From contig CM051029.1 in assembly GCA_027627225.1 (NCBI GenBank), positions 8,347,426 to 8,411,425 of the forward strand: a DNA stretch of 64,000 nt, given 5' to 3'. Under the pieces are notes generated by a model. It made no database searches, was not told where the DNA came from, and was given only the letters and a program-made list of their open reading frames with translations. The translations under genes were made by a program, and so were the position numbers. Numbering within the stretch: position 1 is the stretch's first letter; each line of letters begins with the position of its first letter. Of the stretch, positions 12,001 to 23,013 are shown piece after piece. This stretch comes from Congeria kusceri (Eukaryota; Mollusca; Bivalvia; Myida; Dreissenidae).

Positions 12001-14705
12001 TATGCAATGTTGTCAATATTTGTTTGCTTTGTTGACTTATACCAGGTAATTTTTTTTCATATTTCCAGTCCCATTACAAAGGGGTGGGATCGTTGGGCAG
12101 TGGTGGGAGACATGCCATTTTTTTTTCAAAAACAAACTAGTTGTTGTATTGATTTGAATAAAGAATGCTGGAGTTGTGGTCCTTATACCAACCACCAGCT
12201 TGTTGGAGATGGTGTGGTTGAATAAAAGAATATATTGTTCATTCTGCAGATTTCGAAGAAAGTGAAGAGGAAGATGGAGAAAATGATGAGGATGGTGCTG
12301 AAGAGGACTTTGGTAATTATTTATTATACTAAATCTTATTAACATCGTAGTATAATAAAACGCATTTGATACTTCTAAAAGAATTTTATTGACATCACCA
12401 GAGTGCAGTATCAACATTTTTTTGAACATTCACCTTGTGTACTTCTAGATAAAAGTTATTGCTTTGAAAAAACATATATATTTACAGTATATTCACAGAT
12501 GTCACACCTACTCTGTAAACCAGGAATGATTATTTGAAAACTTAATGAAAAGGCACAGGGTGTCAGTTCTGTTACATGGAATTAAGACATGTATCCAATA
12601 TGTAGAAATTCTGACGGTGATATACCGGCATCCAAATTCTTGAAAATTATTTTTTCTTGGATGGAGTCTTTTCATATTCAAAAACTTTCTTGCCACAGAG
12701 CTTGTCAGTTGGTATGTGTACTTTGACCTTGACCTTCACATGACATAGACATTGTGCGGCAGACAGACAAGCGTTGGCGTCTGAAAATGTTCTTTTCCTT
12801 CTTTAGAATTCTTGATAAAATTGTATTTAGAAAAAAAAGCATTTTCCCTTGCTGGCACAAATGCCACAGTATTTCCATTTTCTTTTATAAAAACACGGTT
12901 TGAAACTTCAATTGAATCCTTTATATTATATATATTCTGGTCTCATTTTCAGGTCTTCAGCCGGACGAGGACGATGTACCCAGCAAGGCTATACCATCAA
13001 AGAAAACAATGGTTCAAGGTATTGTGAAAGAATTCATTGTGCTTTTTCTGCATTTAAGGAGGTTCTCCACTCTGACATGTACTTTGACCTTGACCTTCAC
13101 ATGACAGACATTGTGCGGCAGACAGAAATGCGTTCGCATTTGAAAATGGTCTTCCTTCTTCAGAATTCTTGATAAAATTGTATTACGAATAAAAGAACAT
13201 TTTCTCTTGCTGGCACAAATGCTACAGTATTTCCATTTTCTTTTATAAAAACTTGCCGGTTTGAAACTTCAATTGAATCATTTATGTTATATTCTGGTCT
13301 CCTTTTCAGATCTTCAGTCGGACACTGACGACGACAATGTACCCTGCAAGGCTCCACCATCAAAGAAAAGAATGGTTCAAGGTATTGTTAAAGAATTCAT
13401 TGTGCTTCTTCTGCATTTAAGAGGGTTCTCCACTCTGACATGTACTTTGACCTTGACCTTCATTTGACATAGACATTGTGCGGCAGACAAAAATGCGTTG
13501 GCATTTGAAAATGGTCTTCCTTCTTCAGAATTCTTGATAAAATTGTAATACAAAAAAAAGCATTTTCTCTTGCTGGCACAAATGCTACAGTATTTCCATT
13601 TTCTTTTATGAAACCATTGTTTAAAACAACAATTGAATCTGTTATGTTCTATTCTGCTCTCCTTTTCAGATCTTCAGTCGGACACTGACGAGGACGATGT
13701 ACCCTGCAAGGCTCCACCATCAAAGAAAAGAATGGTTCAAGGTATTGTTGAGGAATTCATTGTGCTTTTTCTGCATTTAAGGGGGTTCACCGCTCTGACT
13801 AAAGCGCACAATCTTCTTAAACTGGAAGATCTGAGGACAACCCATTCAGTTTCTTATTCTTCAATAAAGGGAATTTCTAAATTCGCCATTATTAGCTAAA
13901 TTTAAATTTTAACCATTTGATTGCTTAATTTGTCAGAGACTAAGTTTAAACTGCATCATGCAACCTATGGAAGACTGAGACTTCATGTAAAAAAATATGA
14001 TATTTTTATTTGTTTTATATTAATAAGTCACAAAGTCATTGCTATGGAGTTTCAGTGAGTTATAAAAATACAGAATTCTTTGTAATTGAACATACTTGTA
14101 GGTCAGTTAAAACATAGAATTTCTTTTTTGATATATTAAAACTCAAAAACGTGAAATCTAGCATTCGATTAGCTGACGGGAAGGTTGCCTGAATATGACC
14201 TTCTATGTGTCGTCTTCTGTGCACTGTCAGAGCCGTATTTGAATAAACACTGCCTTTATTGCAGTAAAAAACAGAGGATTGTCGAGCTTGACGTCCGTTT
14301 TCCGGGGCTCTTGTTAGAATTATGGGCTCTGCTAATGAACCTAGCATGTTGGTGGGAATAGTATGATTCAATAGCATGTCAGATGTGTAATCTGGATTTG
14401 AGATTGTCTTAAGTTTAAAAGAGTAACCTCTAGCCATGTTAATCATTTACATTTTGGCAAAATTTTCAGTGTCAACAAAGAGAATCTGGTCCAGCCTGGT
14501 GAAGGTGCAGATACAGCCACTAGTGCAAGAAGCCGTGCGAAAGAAAAAGCCTCCCTGTAAGGCAGAGGTTGTCAGGTTCCAGCTAACAAATGGGGATACA
14601 AACTTAAAATCATTACCTTGGTTGAAATTAAAACACCAGGTGTGGGCAATTGCCCAAACAGAAATGAAGAAGAAAGAAAAGGTTGTTGCTGAATTGTTGC
14701 CATAA
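2926..14705 (+). CDS. 14-exon gene: two zinc fingers plus tyrosine-recombinase-like domain, one internal TGA
   Basis: Exons: 2926-3027, 4497-4633, 4971-5025, 6357-6413, 6859-7904, 8558-8796, 9376-9520, 10598-10720, 10969-11164, 12250-12312, 12953-13018, 13310-13381, 13670-13741 and 14470-14705. All junctions are GT/AG and all phases agree, giving about 870 codons. The order is: acidic N-terminus, a C2H2 finger, a C2HC finger, a conserved alpha-helical region, a C-terminal box resembling tyrosine recombinases (LRKYLAT, then RHMSHELSVHRRFYR), an acidic low-complexity stretch, and a basic tail ending in TAA. It resembles, from memory, an uncharacterised family found in many copies in molluscs and fish. 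The recombinase relationship is inference. The first exon is not found: 2926 needs an upstream exon ending in phase 1. A TGA at 7509-7511 interrupts the frame, so this copy may be a pseudogene or a null allele. Confidence 0.7.
3311..4160 (+). repeat. 100-bp minisatellite, about nine copies
   Basis: The string CATGCAAATCTTGGTGACTC recurs at about 3321, 3421, 3521, 3624, 3724, 3825, 3925, 4025 and 4126. That gives a period of 100 bases with a few 1-3 base indels. Copies differ by only a few substitutions. It lies wholly inside the intron between exons 2926-3027 and 4497-4633. The ATGCAAAT core in each copy matches the octamer recognised by POU-domain factors, though no function is shown. Confidence 0.9.
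4497..4633 (+). CDS. Exon: acidic N-terminal region
   Basis: Acceptor CCAACAG and donor CCG/GTGAGC bound a frame reading VVTVFIDHDDHTDPHDLLLN and ending SEASEIIEVP. It begins in phase 1 and ends in phase 0, matching both neighbours. It is rich in Asp, Glu and His. No domain is recognised. Confidence 0.6.
4971..5025 (+). CDS. Exon: short linker
   Basis: Acceptor TCTCAAAG and donor GATG/GTAAAT bound 18 codons reading GPIKVSADSTIGSIPEKD. Phases 0 in and 1 out agree with the neighbouring exons. Confidence 0.5.
5026..6356 (+). other. Intron without recognised content
   Basis: AT-rich intron of about 1.3 kb between exons 4971-5025 and 6357-6413. Short open frames on both strands show no family resemblance or splice support. 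At 6235 a CCACAG acceptor precedes a frame starting DSTDVLKLSLD and then stopping; it looks like a spare or decayed copy of the next exon, which also starts DST. Confidence 0.5.
6357..6413 (+). CDS. Exon: short Ser/Thr-rich linker
   Basis: Acceptor TTTCTAG and donor AATG/GTAGGC bound a 57-base exon reading DSTITSITTCKSESLSVFN. Phase is 1 in and 1 out, so it can be skipped without changing frame. Confidence 0.5.
6859..7904 (+). CDS. Exon: zinc fingers and conserved core, interrupted by TGA
   Basis: This is the largest exon, after a TTCTCCAG acceptor and ending GTG/GTGAGT. It opens with a C2H2 finger: CFFC, nine residues, H, four residues, H (ending MARHLEKAH). About 70 codons later comes a C2HC finger: CPYC, eleven residues, H, three residues, C. 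A helical region follows, with IDHVVKRFHMDDVSRAV and, later, LSERKYNKKVLLPLTEDLL. The frame is interrupted once, by TGA at 7509-7511 after VREKLRIL, and continues in the same frame for 131 more codons with clearly coding composition. A CGA-to-TGA change is the simplest cause. Translation restarting downstream, or a null allele, cannot be excluded. Confidence 0.75.
7974..8222 (+). repeat. Diverged dispersed repeat in intron
   Basis: Starts with TTAGCTCACCT and carries the phrases GTGAAACTTGGCAGGG and GATATTTGGTGTGTAGCAT. I associate these, from memory, with a very common dispersed repeat of bivalve genomes. It lies in the intron between exons 6859-7904 and 8558-8796 and abuts a second copy. 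Confidence 0.45.
8223..8465 (+). repeat. Hairpin-headed dispersed repeat (bivalve-type)
   Basis: Begins with a near-palindrome, AGCTCACC...TGTGAGCT (8223-8256). It is followed by GTCCGGCATCGTGCGTC and by the phrases CTTCATGAAATTTAGTCAGG and AAAACTAGGTCAGTAGG. This layout matches a short repeat abundant in bivalves. A third, partial copy is at 14808. Confidence 0.6.
8558..8796 (+). CDS. Exon: conserved domain, middle part
   Basis: Acceptor GCTTCAG and donor AC/GTAAGT. The frame reads from NYLETTTVERTSLLL through HWNALAEVTVARVILFNKRR to IEKHLMKT. It starts in phase 0 and ends in phase 2, agreeing with the neighbours. The segment LAEVTVARVILFNKRR is the best conserved signature of this family as I remember it. 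Confidence 0.75.
9376..9520 (+). CDS. Exon: conserved domain, continued
   Basis: Acceptor TTCTAG and donor CAG/GTATGT. The frame reads MSLVEVVGKQYKRVPVLLTK and ends SCNPHVFAQ. In this family the block precedes the recombinase-like C-terminal box. Phase 2 in and 0 out agree with both neighbours. Confidence 0.75.
10598..10720 (+). CDS. Exon: recombinase-like box I region
   Basis: Acceptor CTTTCAG and donor CAG/GTGAGC bound 41 codons, phase 0 on both sides. ITSTKLRKYLATVSQ aligns by eye with the H-x-L-R-H-x-x-A-T box of tyrosine recombinases, with the Arg kept and the first His replaced by Thr. This alignment is an inference. Confidence 0.75.
10969..11164 (+). CDS. Exon: recombinase-like box II with candidate Tyr
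   Basis: Acceptor GTTCCAG and donor GAAG/GTAATT. The frame reads ...LGELARHMSHELSVHRRFYR and continues IELAKVSRLLMSIEEG. The spacing His...His-x-x-x-x-His...Tyr resembles the GH...H...Y end of the tyrosine-recombinase fold. The Gly usually before the His is Ser here. Whether it is catalytic is unknown. Confidence 0.75.
11165..12249 (+). other. Intron without recognised content
   Basis: About 1.1 kb of AT-rich intron between the recombinase-like box exon and the acidic exon. The start (TTATGCCCTTGCTACAAG...) is faintly like another dispersed bivalve repeat. No coding or structural signal is otherwise seen. Confidence 0.5.
12250..12312 (+). CDS. Exon: acidic run
   Basis: Acceptor CTGCAG and donor TTTG/GTAATT bound 21 codons that are mostly Glu and Asp (DFEESEEEDGENDEDG). 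Phase is 1 in and 1 out, the same as the three duplicated exons that follow. Confidence 0.65.
12953..13018 (+). CDS. Exon: duplicated acidic/basic module, copy 1
   Basis: 22 codons reading GLQPDEDDVPSKAIPSKK followed by TMVQ, phase 1 on both sides. This is the most diverged of three tandem copies and two codons shorter than the others. Confidence 0.6.
13310..13381 (+). CDS. Exon: duplicated acidic/basic module, copy 2
   Basis: 24 codons reading DLQSDTDDDNVPCKAPPSKK followed by RMVQ, phase 1 on both sides. An acidic run is followed by PPSKKR, which is basic enough to act in nuclear import; that is inference. Confidence 0.65.
13670..13741 (+). CDS. Exon: duplicated acidic/basic module, copy 3
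   Basis: 24 codons, differing from copy 2 only at the acidic run (DTDEDDVP instead of DTDDDNVP). Phase 1 on both sides, so any number of these exons keeps the frame. Confidence 0.65.
14470..14705 (+). CDS. Terminal exon: basic C-terminal tail
   Basis: Acceptor ATTTTCAG, then a frame reading VSTKRIWSSLVKVQIQPLVQ and ending EKVVAELLP before TAA at 14703-14705. It is rich in Lys and Trp with a pattern like the Myb/SANT-like tail found at the end of this family. No AATAAA is evident close by. Confidence 0.7.
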
Positions 14706-14807
14706 AATTTGTGTGGCCATTATGATACACTCACACTAAGGCTAAAAAAACTCATGTTTAGTTTCTGAGGCACCGCTTTATTCTATTTTTTGGGCAGTTA
14801 TTGATTT

Positions 14808-14890
14808 GTAGCTCACCTCAGCACTAAGTGCTCAAGGTGAGCTATTGTGACCAGTCTTCGTCCGTCGTTGTGCGTAAATTCTCAAAGTTG
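14808..14890 (+). repeat. Partial hairpin-headed dispersed repeat
   Basis: AGCTCACCTCAGCACT and AGTGCTCAAGGTGAGCT (14810-14843) form a near-perfect hairpin. It is followed by TCGTCCGTCGTTGTGCG as in the copy at 8223. The element ends soon after. Confidence 0.6.
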
Positions 14891-14892
14891 TG

Positions 14893-14980
14893 TACTGACG
14901 TGACGTCATTTCATGTTGACGACGTCATTTCACCAACATAACGTCATGCGATTGGTCAGTCAAATAAAACGTAGCCAATG
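14893..14980. promoter_or_regulatory. Cluster of CRE-like and CCAAT boxes
   Basis: Within 90 bases there is one full TGACGTCA (14901-14908), two GACGTCAT/ACGTCATG half-matches (14921, 14941), an inverted CCAAT box (ATTGG at 14951) and a direct one (CCAAT at 14974). The CRE is the CREB/ATF site and CCAAT the NF-Y site. No adjacent gene start is found, so its use as a promoter is a guess. Confidence 0.35.
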
Positions 14981-16283
14981 GAAACGCTCAAAATGTTATC
15001 TAACACATCTGTTAGATAGAAATATTCGTAATGATTGTATTACACGGGAAACAAGGTATAGCTTGTGATAAAATGTTATTGCTTTTGACAGTTTTATAGC
15101 ATTTGTCTAGGTCTTAAAGGACCTATGTCGTCGAAAAAATTGGTTCCTATAACACTATACAAGGTATTATATGATAGAAATGCGCTTTATAAAGACATTT
15201 GCATGAAATAAATAAGACATCATATAATACACAATAAGATAATGGATAAAAACAAATTAGCAAGAAAGTCTGAAAAATTAAAACCCCAAGCAGAGATCGA
15301 ACTCACTATAGATACCAGTAAAGAAAATTCCCATAGAACCACCATAATAAAACGGCTAACTTTTCAAGCATTCTCTAGCATTGTTTTATTGCAGATAGTG
15401 CAAGCCAGGTATCAGTTTCAAGATGAATTTCTCTTCTTCCAAAAAAAGATATGTCACGTTACTTGTAAGAAAATGCATCTCAGCTGAATGCAGACACCGG
15501 TAGAAACACAGTTCGGCAGTCATATTTCAACAAAGTACCATAGCACAGTAAACACACCCTGAATGTTCACCTTTCAAGTAAGCCTCCAATGCACCAAACT
15601 GTTTCAGTCACACATAGGTAATTAGAAATAACCACAAAGGGCATGTCTGAGATGGCTAAATGGCTTCTATTCAAGACGAGAAAAAAAATATTTTTAGGAA
15701 TAGGCATTACTTTCGACCATGGAGGGATATACCATGATTTACTGGTAACCTAACTGAAAATGGACTCATTTGAGTACTTCGACTGCAAAAGCAATCGCCT
15801 TCAATACACCATTGAAAAAATGCCAACTCGAACGACTGCGTTTTGTACACGACAAGAAAGACCTTTTGGCAATAGTTATTTTTCAGGTTACCCCTTCCAT
15901 TCTTCAAAATGCGAACAGCCTTAACAAGTTAACGACTTTTTTGATCTCATTTAAACAGCATAATTATATACCTAATTGTCATATTACCGCATGCTGTCGT
16001 ATTGTAGGTTTATAAATCCCTTTGGCCAGTATTGATCAGGTGTGCCATTATGGACAGATGTCACGCCGTATATTAACCTCTAATTATTGTCTTGGTACAG
16101 TAATTTTGTAGAAGAAATTATGCAAGAAAACACATAACGCATAACTGCATTAAAACATAAAGCATATCAAGAGGCGTTTGAAATTATAGATGGTATTTAG
16201 CAATGAGGTTATAGTGCATGCCTTTCACGCTGCCACCTTACTGTGGTAAAATTGGAAAGGTTTTATTTCGTTAAAAGCATGTG

Positions 16284-16417
16284 ATAAAAAAGATCTGACA
16301 CTGGTTGTCGTCCAGGAAATTCGTTAGTAAGCTCGCCAAAGGCTCGCTTACTAACACAATTCCTGAACTCGTTTAATAATTTATGGTATGAAATGACAAC
16401 TCGTGTCAGATCTTTTA
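16284..16417. mobile_element. Fold-back (MITE-like) element
   Basis: AAAGATCTGACACTGGTTGTC on the left pairs with GACAACTCGTGTCAGATCTTT on the right. Inside this, GTTAGTAAGCTCGCC pairs with GGCTCGCTTACTAAC around a 3-base loop. The nested arms cover most of 134 bases. No open frame lies inside. Confidence 0.6.
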
Positions 16418-17833
16418 TATACTTGACTTAAATACATTTAACTATGCTACAGAAGCAACTATTTTGACGCAAATTAAATTGCATGCGCTTAAATAATTTA
16501 ATGTGAGGTCAGGTTATAAAGATGAAAGTTTTAGTGAAAGTGTGTAGTAACCTAGGAAGGTACATGAAAGCCCGAAAGCTGGTAACTTATGGGGTCCTTA
16601 TGTAAGCATATCGAATACGTTTGCCGAGACTTTTATATTTATATGTATTGTTAAGCGGAAAATCGGAAGTGAATGAGGCCATGCACATAATTTAGGATGT
16701 AATTACGTTGTTGTTGTTTTCTTGTTGCAATTATCGAATGTGACTCATGTAGTTGCGATTTATTGTACATGTAGTTATGTGAATGCATGTTATATAATAC
16801 ATATGTCGTCAACATCAGCAAAATCTAACCTTTGAGTACATTTTATCTGGATACACGTTGTGCTGCTCATGATTGTTAAATAATTAATACATGTATCTTG
16901 TACATGCTTTTGTCTATCAGATTCAATGTTAATTTACCGTCTTCTGAATGTGCATTTTCAATTGTGCGTATATTCAATTTGGGCCTGGGTACGCCCCTGG
17001 CTACTGACGCTATATAATATCACTTGCTTAATTCGCATTAGTACGGAAGTCATTTCAAATCCATCAGATAGTTTGAATGTGTTAAATGATAAAATTAAAC
17101 CTGTGGATATCTTTCGAACCAAACCATTGATGAATAGTGGTTGTGAGATCACAGCAATAAACGCCGCATTATATTTGCGTCTGCATCTGCGCTTGAGTTC
17201 TGTAATAGTGTAGCCCATGTTTAAACACTTGCAAACATATGGCAAAATCGAAACATGTGATAATTAAAGACAGCATTTAGCCATCAACCTTGCGTTCACT
17301 TATATCATTCCCATGTGTTTTTTTAATGTGGGTATTTGGCGAAATTCCTATCGCATTTTTATTCAATTTATCTCATTTCCATGGTCGATATTGTTATTCT
17401 GTGTTCATACATTTGACTGACAAAAACAAGCAATTGAATCTTACCATAGACATCAATCAAATTTTCAACAAGCTAAACGATTGTAGAGAAAATGATGTGA
17501 TCGAGCAACACATTTCTGGTCTTATATATATGTCAAACATTATTACCATTTTCGAGACAGCATACTAACACATCTTAACTATTTCGCAGAGCATTTTACA
17601 CAATTAGCTTTCGTGTGAAATGAACATATTAAATATAAAACTAACACAGGAACAACATTTTGGAACTACTCAGTGTCTTTCGCACATCTATTGTATAATA
17701 GAAATACGACAATAGGAAGCCTCTGGAAGAGGAACTAAAAAGGATAAGAGTTGCTGTGCAACAATATTTTTATTTAATAATACAAAGGAGTAAACAACCA
17801 AAACATGCATACGCGCAAAAATGCATACATACT

Positions 17834-17874
17834 CGCGCACACACGCACGCACACACACACACACACACACACAC
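17834..17874. repeat. (CA)n microsatellite
   Basis: A run of CA dinucleotides interrupted by a few CG steps at its left end. Confidence 0.9.
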
Positions 17875-20800
17875 TTCATTTTGCAAATTATTAGTATAAA
17901 AATAATTTACACCAATATTTTTGTATTTTAACATAGCATAAGGTATGCGACCTAATTCAACAAAAACACTAACCGAAGAAGCATTTGTTTAAGTTTTAGG
18001 ATATTTACGCAACATTTAACACGTGTTCTCTATTTCTGTTGACTCTGAACACCACTTTTTCTAAGAAGCATATCATAAACGTATTTATCTAACAAAATCA
18101 CGTGTTGTAATGGCTGTCAAATCGATGATAATCAATGATAACAACCCGTTACCAATCTGTATTGAGGCACATACATTGTGGATTTATTAGCAGAATGGCG
18201 TTATAAATATCGGTTAAATAACCACAAAATATTTAATCAGACTGATTCAACCCTTAGACTGAGGGAACCTGATATCTTCAGGCGTGCTGGATATTTGCAT
18301 GCACGATGTAAGACAGGATATTGCTCTTTAAGAAAAGAGAATATATTGCTCGCTGATGAACACAAATTACATTACATTGACATCTCCTGCGCATATTGTG
18401 TGTTCCAGATATTGTACTGACCAAGAACACGGCTCCTATTACAGAAAGACCGCCCAAAATAGATCGAAGCCTAAGGCATTCACCTTATTGTTTGTTAGTG
18501 TAGAACATATGTTTATTGGCAAACCAGTGCTTCTTATTTATATACTGTATTGGTATGTCATTCGAATCAACTGTCTCAAATACCGGATCTTCTATTTTCT
18601 TATTTTTTAACGTTTTCACTCGTCATTATCTGTATTTAGTGTTAACTGAATCTGCAACAAAAACGACTACAATCGACACATTGCCCTTCAATATAGCATA
18701 ATGCAAACGAAAAACATCAAATTTGATATAGTGATATAGTTAAACAACAACATTAATTGTAAATTTCATGTAATTACACACACTTTACAAAGTTGACCAT
18801 ACCAGGTGTGTTTACATTGCGCGTACAATTATTACTAGCTGTTTTTTTTTCTATCTATATATATTTAAATAAATTTACATCTATGTAATATCTAGGCATG
18901 TTGAATTATGATCTGGTTCGATACGTTCACTATTTATCAATCTTTTACTATTTTATGCCATTTTTCAGGAAAATCCAACTGTAAGACGTGTGTGTGTCCA
19001 ATACCAAGTCGAGTACACATAGGCACCTCTTAAATGCCGTTAAACCACATGTTGCCCTATATTCCTAATGTGTGTCCAAGTACTCTTAACGCACACATCA
19101 ATAAGTGGACAAAATCGATGCTACATGTATATTATAATCGTTTGGCCAAATTGCCATGTGGGATCTAAAGTATTTTGATCTCAGTTCAGGACATTGCGTA
19201 ATTTTATCGCAAGTCTTCCTAACCCGTAATATGATGAATAAGATATATAGATTTTCTAAAGTCTATCCACATTACGTGATACGACTTTCAGTAATATATA
19301 AAAAAGCACATACAGTTTTCTGGACATACCTACGATGGACACTAAGTTTTTGTTTTGGAAGACTTGAAATAGGCACTTTCAGCCATGCTTTGCGCAATAG
19401 GTCATTGCTTTTTATCTTAGTTGATAACTGAACGGCTTACTTTAGTGATACACATGACGATCAAACGCAGGTCCAAGCCATAAACATACATTCCGCGAAC
19501 TCCTAACGTCGAAGATTTGGATAGTTCCCAAATGTCCCAATTTCGAAGTGTTCAGAATAGTTCAATTTAATTGAATAATTCTGTTTGAGAAGATAAAGCC
19601 TGGAGCTTTAAGCCAATTATGCTAAAATTAGCCTGAACCTGATACAAAAATACAAAGATAGTATAATTTGAAGTCTAATATAAGAGTAACAATATGCAAT
19701 AGTTTTGCATTTCATTTCCTGTCACATTGTCTGCTACCATGCTATAAGAGTACTATAATTTAAAACTAGTATACCGAATAACGCAATGTTTAATAATGAT
19801 ATATATGGATCAACTTAACTGATATAAACAAAATAAATCTGCTGTGACTGTGATGGTACTAAGGATTCCATTACATAACGGCAATAACTAGGCAGTTGAT
19901 GTTTTTTTCCTTCGCATTGCTTGATCTAGATCGCGAGAATGGTTCCACGTGCCATATCACGGCGCCGTCCTTATCGTCTGGGCCTATATAGCATCTAGCA
20001 AAGTTGTGGTGATTGGGAAATATCGTTCACTTTGATCCGGTTCTATTCCACAAAGATGTACAACTTTGATAAACACATTATCCATAGACTTAATGGATTG
20101 TAAGAATGCATTGAATGTGTTTGATGCGTCAACAACACGTTAACTAGTCGTGGGGGATTATAGACGCTGGTAGTCATATTTAAATAACTGGCATGATTGT
20201 GCTTCCCACCATTGCTTGAATTGTTAGGTATATCCGCAATGTATTAAGGTTTTCGAAAATAATATTAACTCTGATTGCTATTGTTATTCATTATACAACT
20301 TTGTCTCACTGTATACCGCTTTAATTTGCTTGTAAGGTACAACCTGCTTTAATAAGAATGTTTCACAGATATATAAATGTGATCCGAAATGACTTAAATC
20401 AATACGAATTACGATCATTATTTAGATTTATCGTGTTGCATATTGAAATCGCCCGGAACACTGATGATGAAACATCGGAAATTAAATAGATGTATTAAAG
20501 GTGTTCCATTGATATATGTATGCGGTCACACCAGGCACACGCAATTGAATTTTCAACGTGTGACAAGTGACGAGGCCGAAGAGAAATAATTTCAATATTT
20601 ATATGTTCTTATCATGTAGTTCAATATTAATTTTAAGTCATATGCTGTTTTGTATGTTGAAATGCATATCAATTGAATGAGCTTGTGTTTCGTGCAAGTC
20701 GAACACTGTATCATATTACCAATGATTGGTAAGCACTGAACATGAGAGATATTCAAGTAAAATCACCAGCACATATTTGCACTTGCCTGTTGTATTTAAC

Positions 20801-23013
20801 CACGTCGTTTAAATCGCATTTACTATATATGTACTACGGAAAAAACAGTTCAATATGTGTTTGACATATGTTTAAACAGTGTTAATTGTTACAACAGTAC
20901 TGAGAAATATACCATAAACATTGAGACAAAGTTTTGATAGATTAAGTGAATATAAGCTTACATAATATGTAGCAAATCATCATTTTAGAAAGTGTTATGT
21001 TTGTCTTCTATTACATGATTATACGTTTTACGGACTTTTGAAGGCACTCATACATAAGATGTGCTTCCATAAAGACAGCTGATTAAGTGTATTCTATTAT
21101 GTTTTGATATACTGCGAACAACTAAATTATAGCCCTGATATATGTAAAGTTTGATATAATAATACGTCGGCGACATGTTGATCTTTTCCATTTGACAAAA
21201 TCGGACTTAGACAGCTTGATTATGTCCTGGTGTGCCGATGCTTTCATGTTAAATTTGGCAATATAGGTGTATGTGTTGTCTTCTTTTACAAAAGTTTCTT
21301 ATTAAGTTGATGTGTTCTTACTGAACTTGATAATCTACATGTGACAAGATACTTATATAACATACACTTGTAAGTTTTTATATTGATTAAACTATTGTGG
21401 GTTTAAACAAATGTGTAAGCATAAGCTGTGTGTTCACCCGGGACATATTCTGTTTTAGATATGGCGTATTCATGAAGCTAGTGTTAGATTAACATAATAG
21501 TTATGAAATGTAAATGCCCTGGACAAAATAATTGTATAGTTCCAATAAGCCCAGTGGACCAATAACTAATTTACAACATCATTTCCGATAAAACGATACA
21601 CCTTAGGCAATTTAATACGCATATAACCCTTCGCAAAATGTCCTTTTTATTGAAAGTAATACACATTGAATACCTGAGTGAGTCTGATAACAAGAGACAG
21701 TTAAAGGTGCGTAATGACGACTAATACGGTATGATATTTATAAAAAAGAAGTATTCGTTAAATGATTACTTCACATATTGGTCTCGTTATTATCAAACAA
21801 GAGTTAAAATATATAACTATACAACAGTTTTCACCATGACACTTTTCGCGAGCTCGGGAATATTAGTAGTAGTAGTAAAATCCATATGAATGAAATGTGC
21901 ATGAAGTACCACTGCATGCGCACTATTGATTAATATAGTCTAGCTTTGGAAAGTTTCCATTGTAGTGCGCAGTTTTTTTATAGTTCGAGTAGACTGGAAA
22001 TGTGTATCGAAAAAAATGTGGCGTTGTATATATATTTGTTTTTTCTTAACAATTGCATCAATACTGTTTTGCCATTACAACAATATATTCGTAAAAAAAT
22101 TGGAATATGTGTTGTTCTAATACCTGTCTTTATTTATTTGAAACACCGTCGATATGCCCCTTTAATATAATTGCGAATTTTTGATATTGTATTTAGTTTC
22201 TTATTGACATTACCACAAAATGTGTTAAATCTTTAGTTTTATTTTAACAAATAGTTTCTATCTCGTATTACGGATTTATCTATCACGACAATGCGGGCGT
22301 TCTATCCAAATAATTAATGGCATTAAACTAAGGCAAGTGAGTATACATAAATGTACAAAAACGTAACAACATATTGGATAATATGTATTATGTTATTGTT
22401 TAAATGTTGTTTTGATATCAAGATAATAAAAAAAATACGTGAACGCTATCTACGGAATAAATAATCAAACACTTGTTAAATTGTTTTGTATTTATATATT
22501 GGTGGTGTATATACTTGTGTATAACCCACTTGCTTCGCAGTATTCGACCGTACATATGATTTTTAAACTATACAATTCGCCTTAGATGCGTTTTTCTACT
22601 AGGGCTTTTCTTATTCTGCTTGCAGTTTTCATCTGATTTTTCTTTCATTATTCCATCAGTTCTGTTACAGTGTTTATTTAAAATATGTATGTATAGTCTA
22701 TCAAATTGCAATATTTTATTTCACTGAAATAGTTTTTATTTCAATATGCAATGATTGCAAACCAAGGAAACTTGTGATTGGAGGTATCTGTGTTTGAATA
22801 CATCTTAAAGGGCAGTGAGTGCCATCAGTTGTTATATGTATATAGTGTAGCAATTGTCAGCAAACCATCACAAATACTTGATTGGTTGTTCGGACAATAT
22901 TATGTCAGCTTGGGGCTTGATTTCTAAAGAAATGATTGACAATGTACATTGTGTTATTGTCAATGGAAAACTAAATTGATGCCATTTCGTTTACATCACT
23001 TATTGTTCGTCCT

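Larger units (their letters stand above)
12716..13800 (+). repeat. Tandem triplication of an exon with its intron (about 360 bp per unit)
   Basis: Three head-to-tail units (about 12716-13077, 13078-13440, 13441-13800) share the intron text TGTACTTTGACCTTGACC, the phrase GTGCGGCAGACA, the acceptor region and a short exon. The exons begin at 12953, 13310 and 13670, spaced 357 and 360 bases. Units two and three are closer to each other than to unit one. Confidence 0.9.
14706..23013. other. Intergenic stretch, no supported gene
   Basis: About 8.3 kb, AT-rich. Open frames are short (under 100 codons) and show no family resemblance, splice context or codon bias that I can defend. Items that can be named (dispersed repeat copy, CRE/CCAAT cluster, fold-back element, CA microsatellite) are listed separately. 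Nothing else was recognised. Confidence 0.6.

Noticed and set aside
15242..15487. 81-codon + frame starting MDKNKLARKSEK
   Set aside because: No family resemblance, no splice or promoter context; AT-rich composition explains it.
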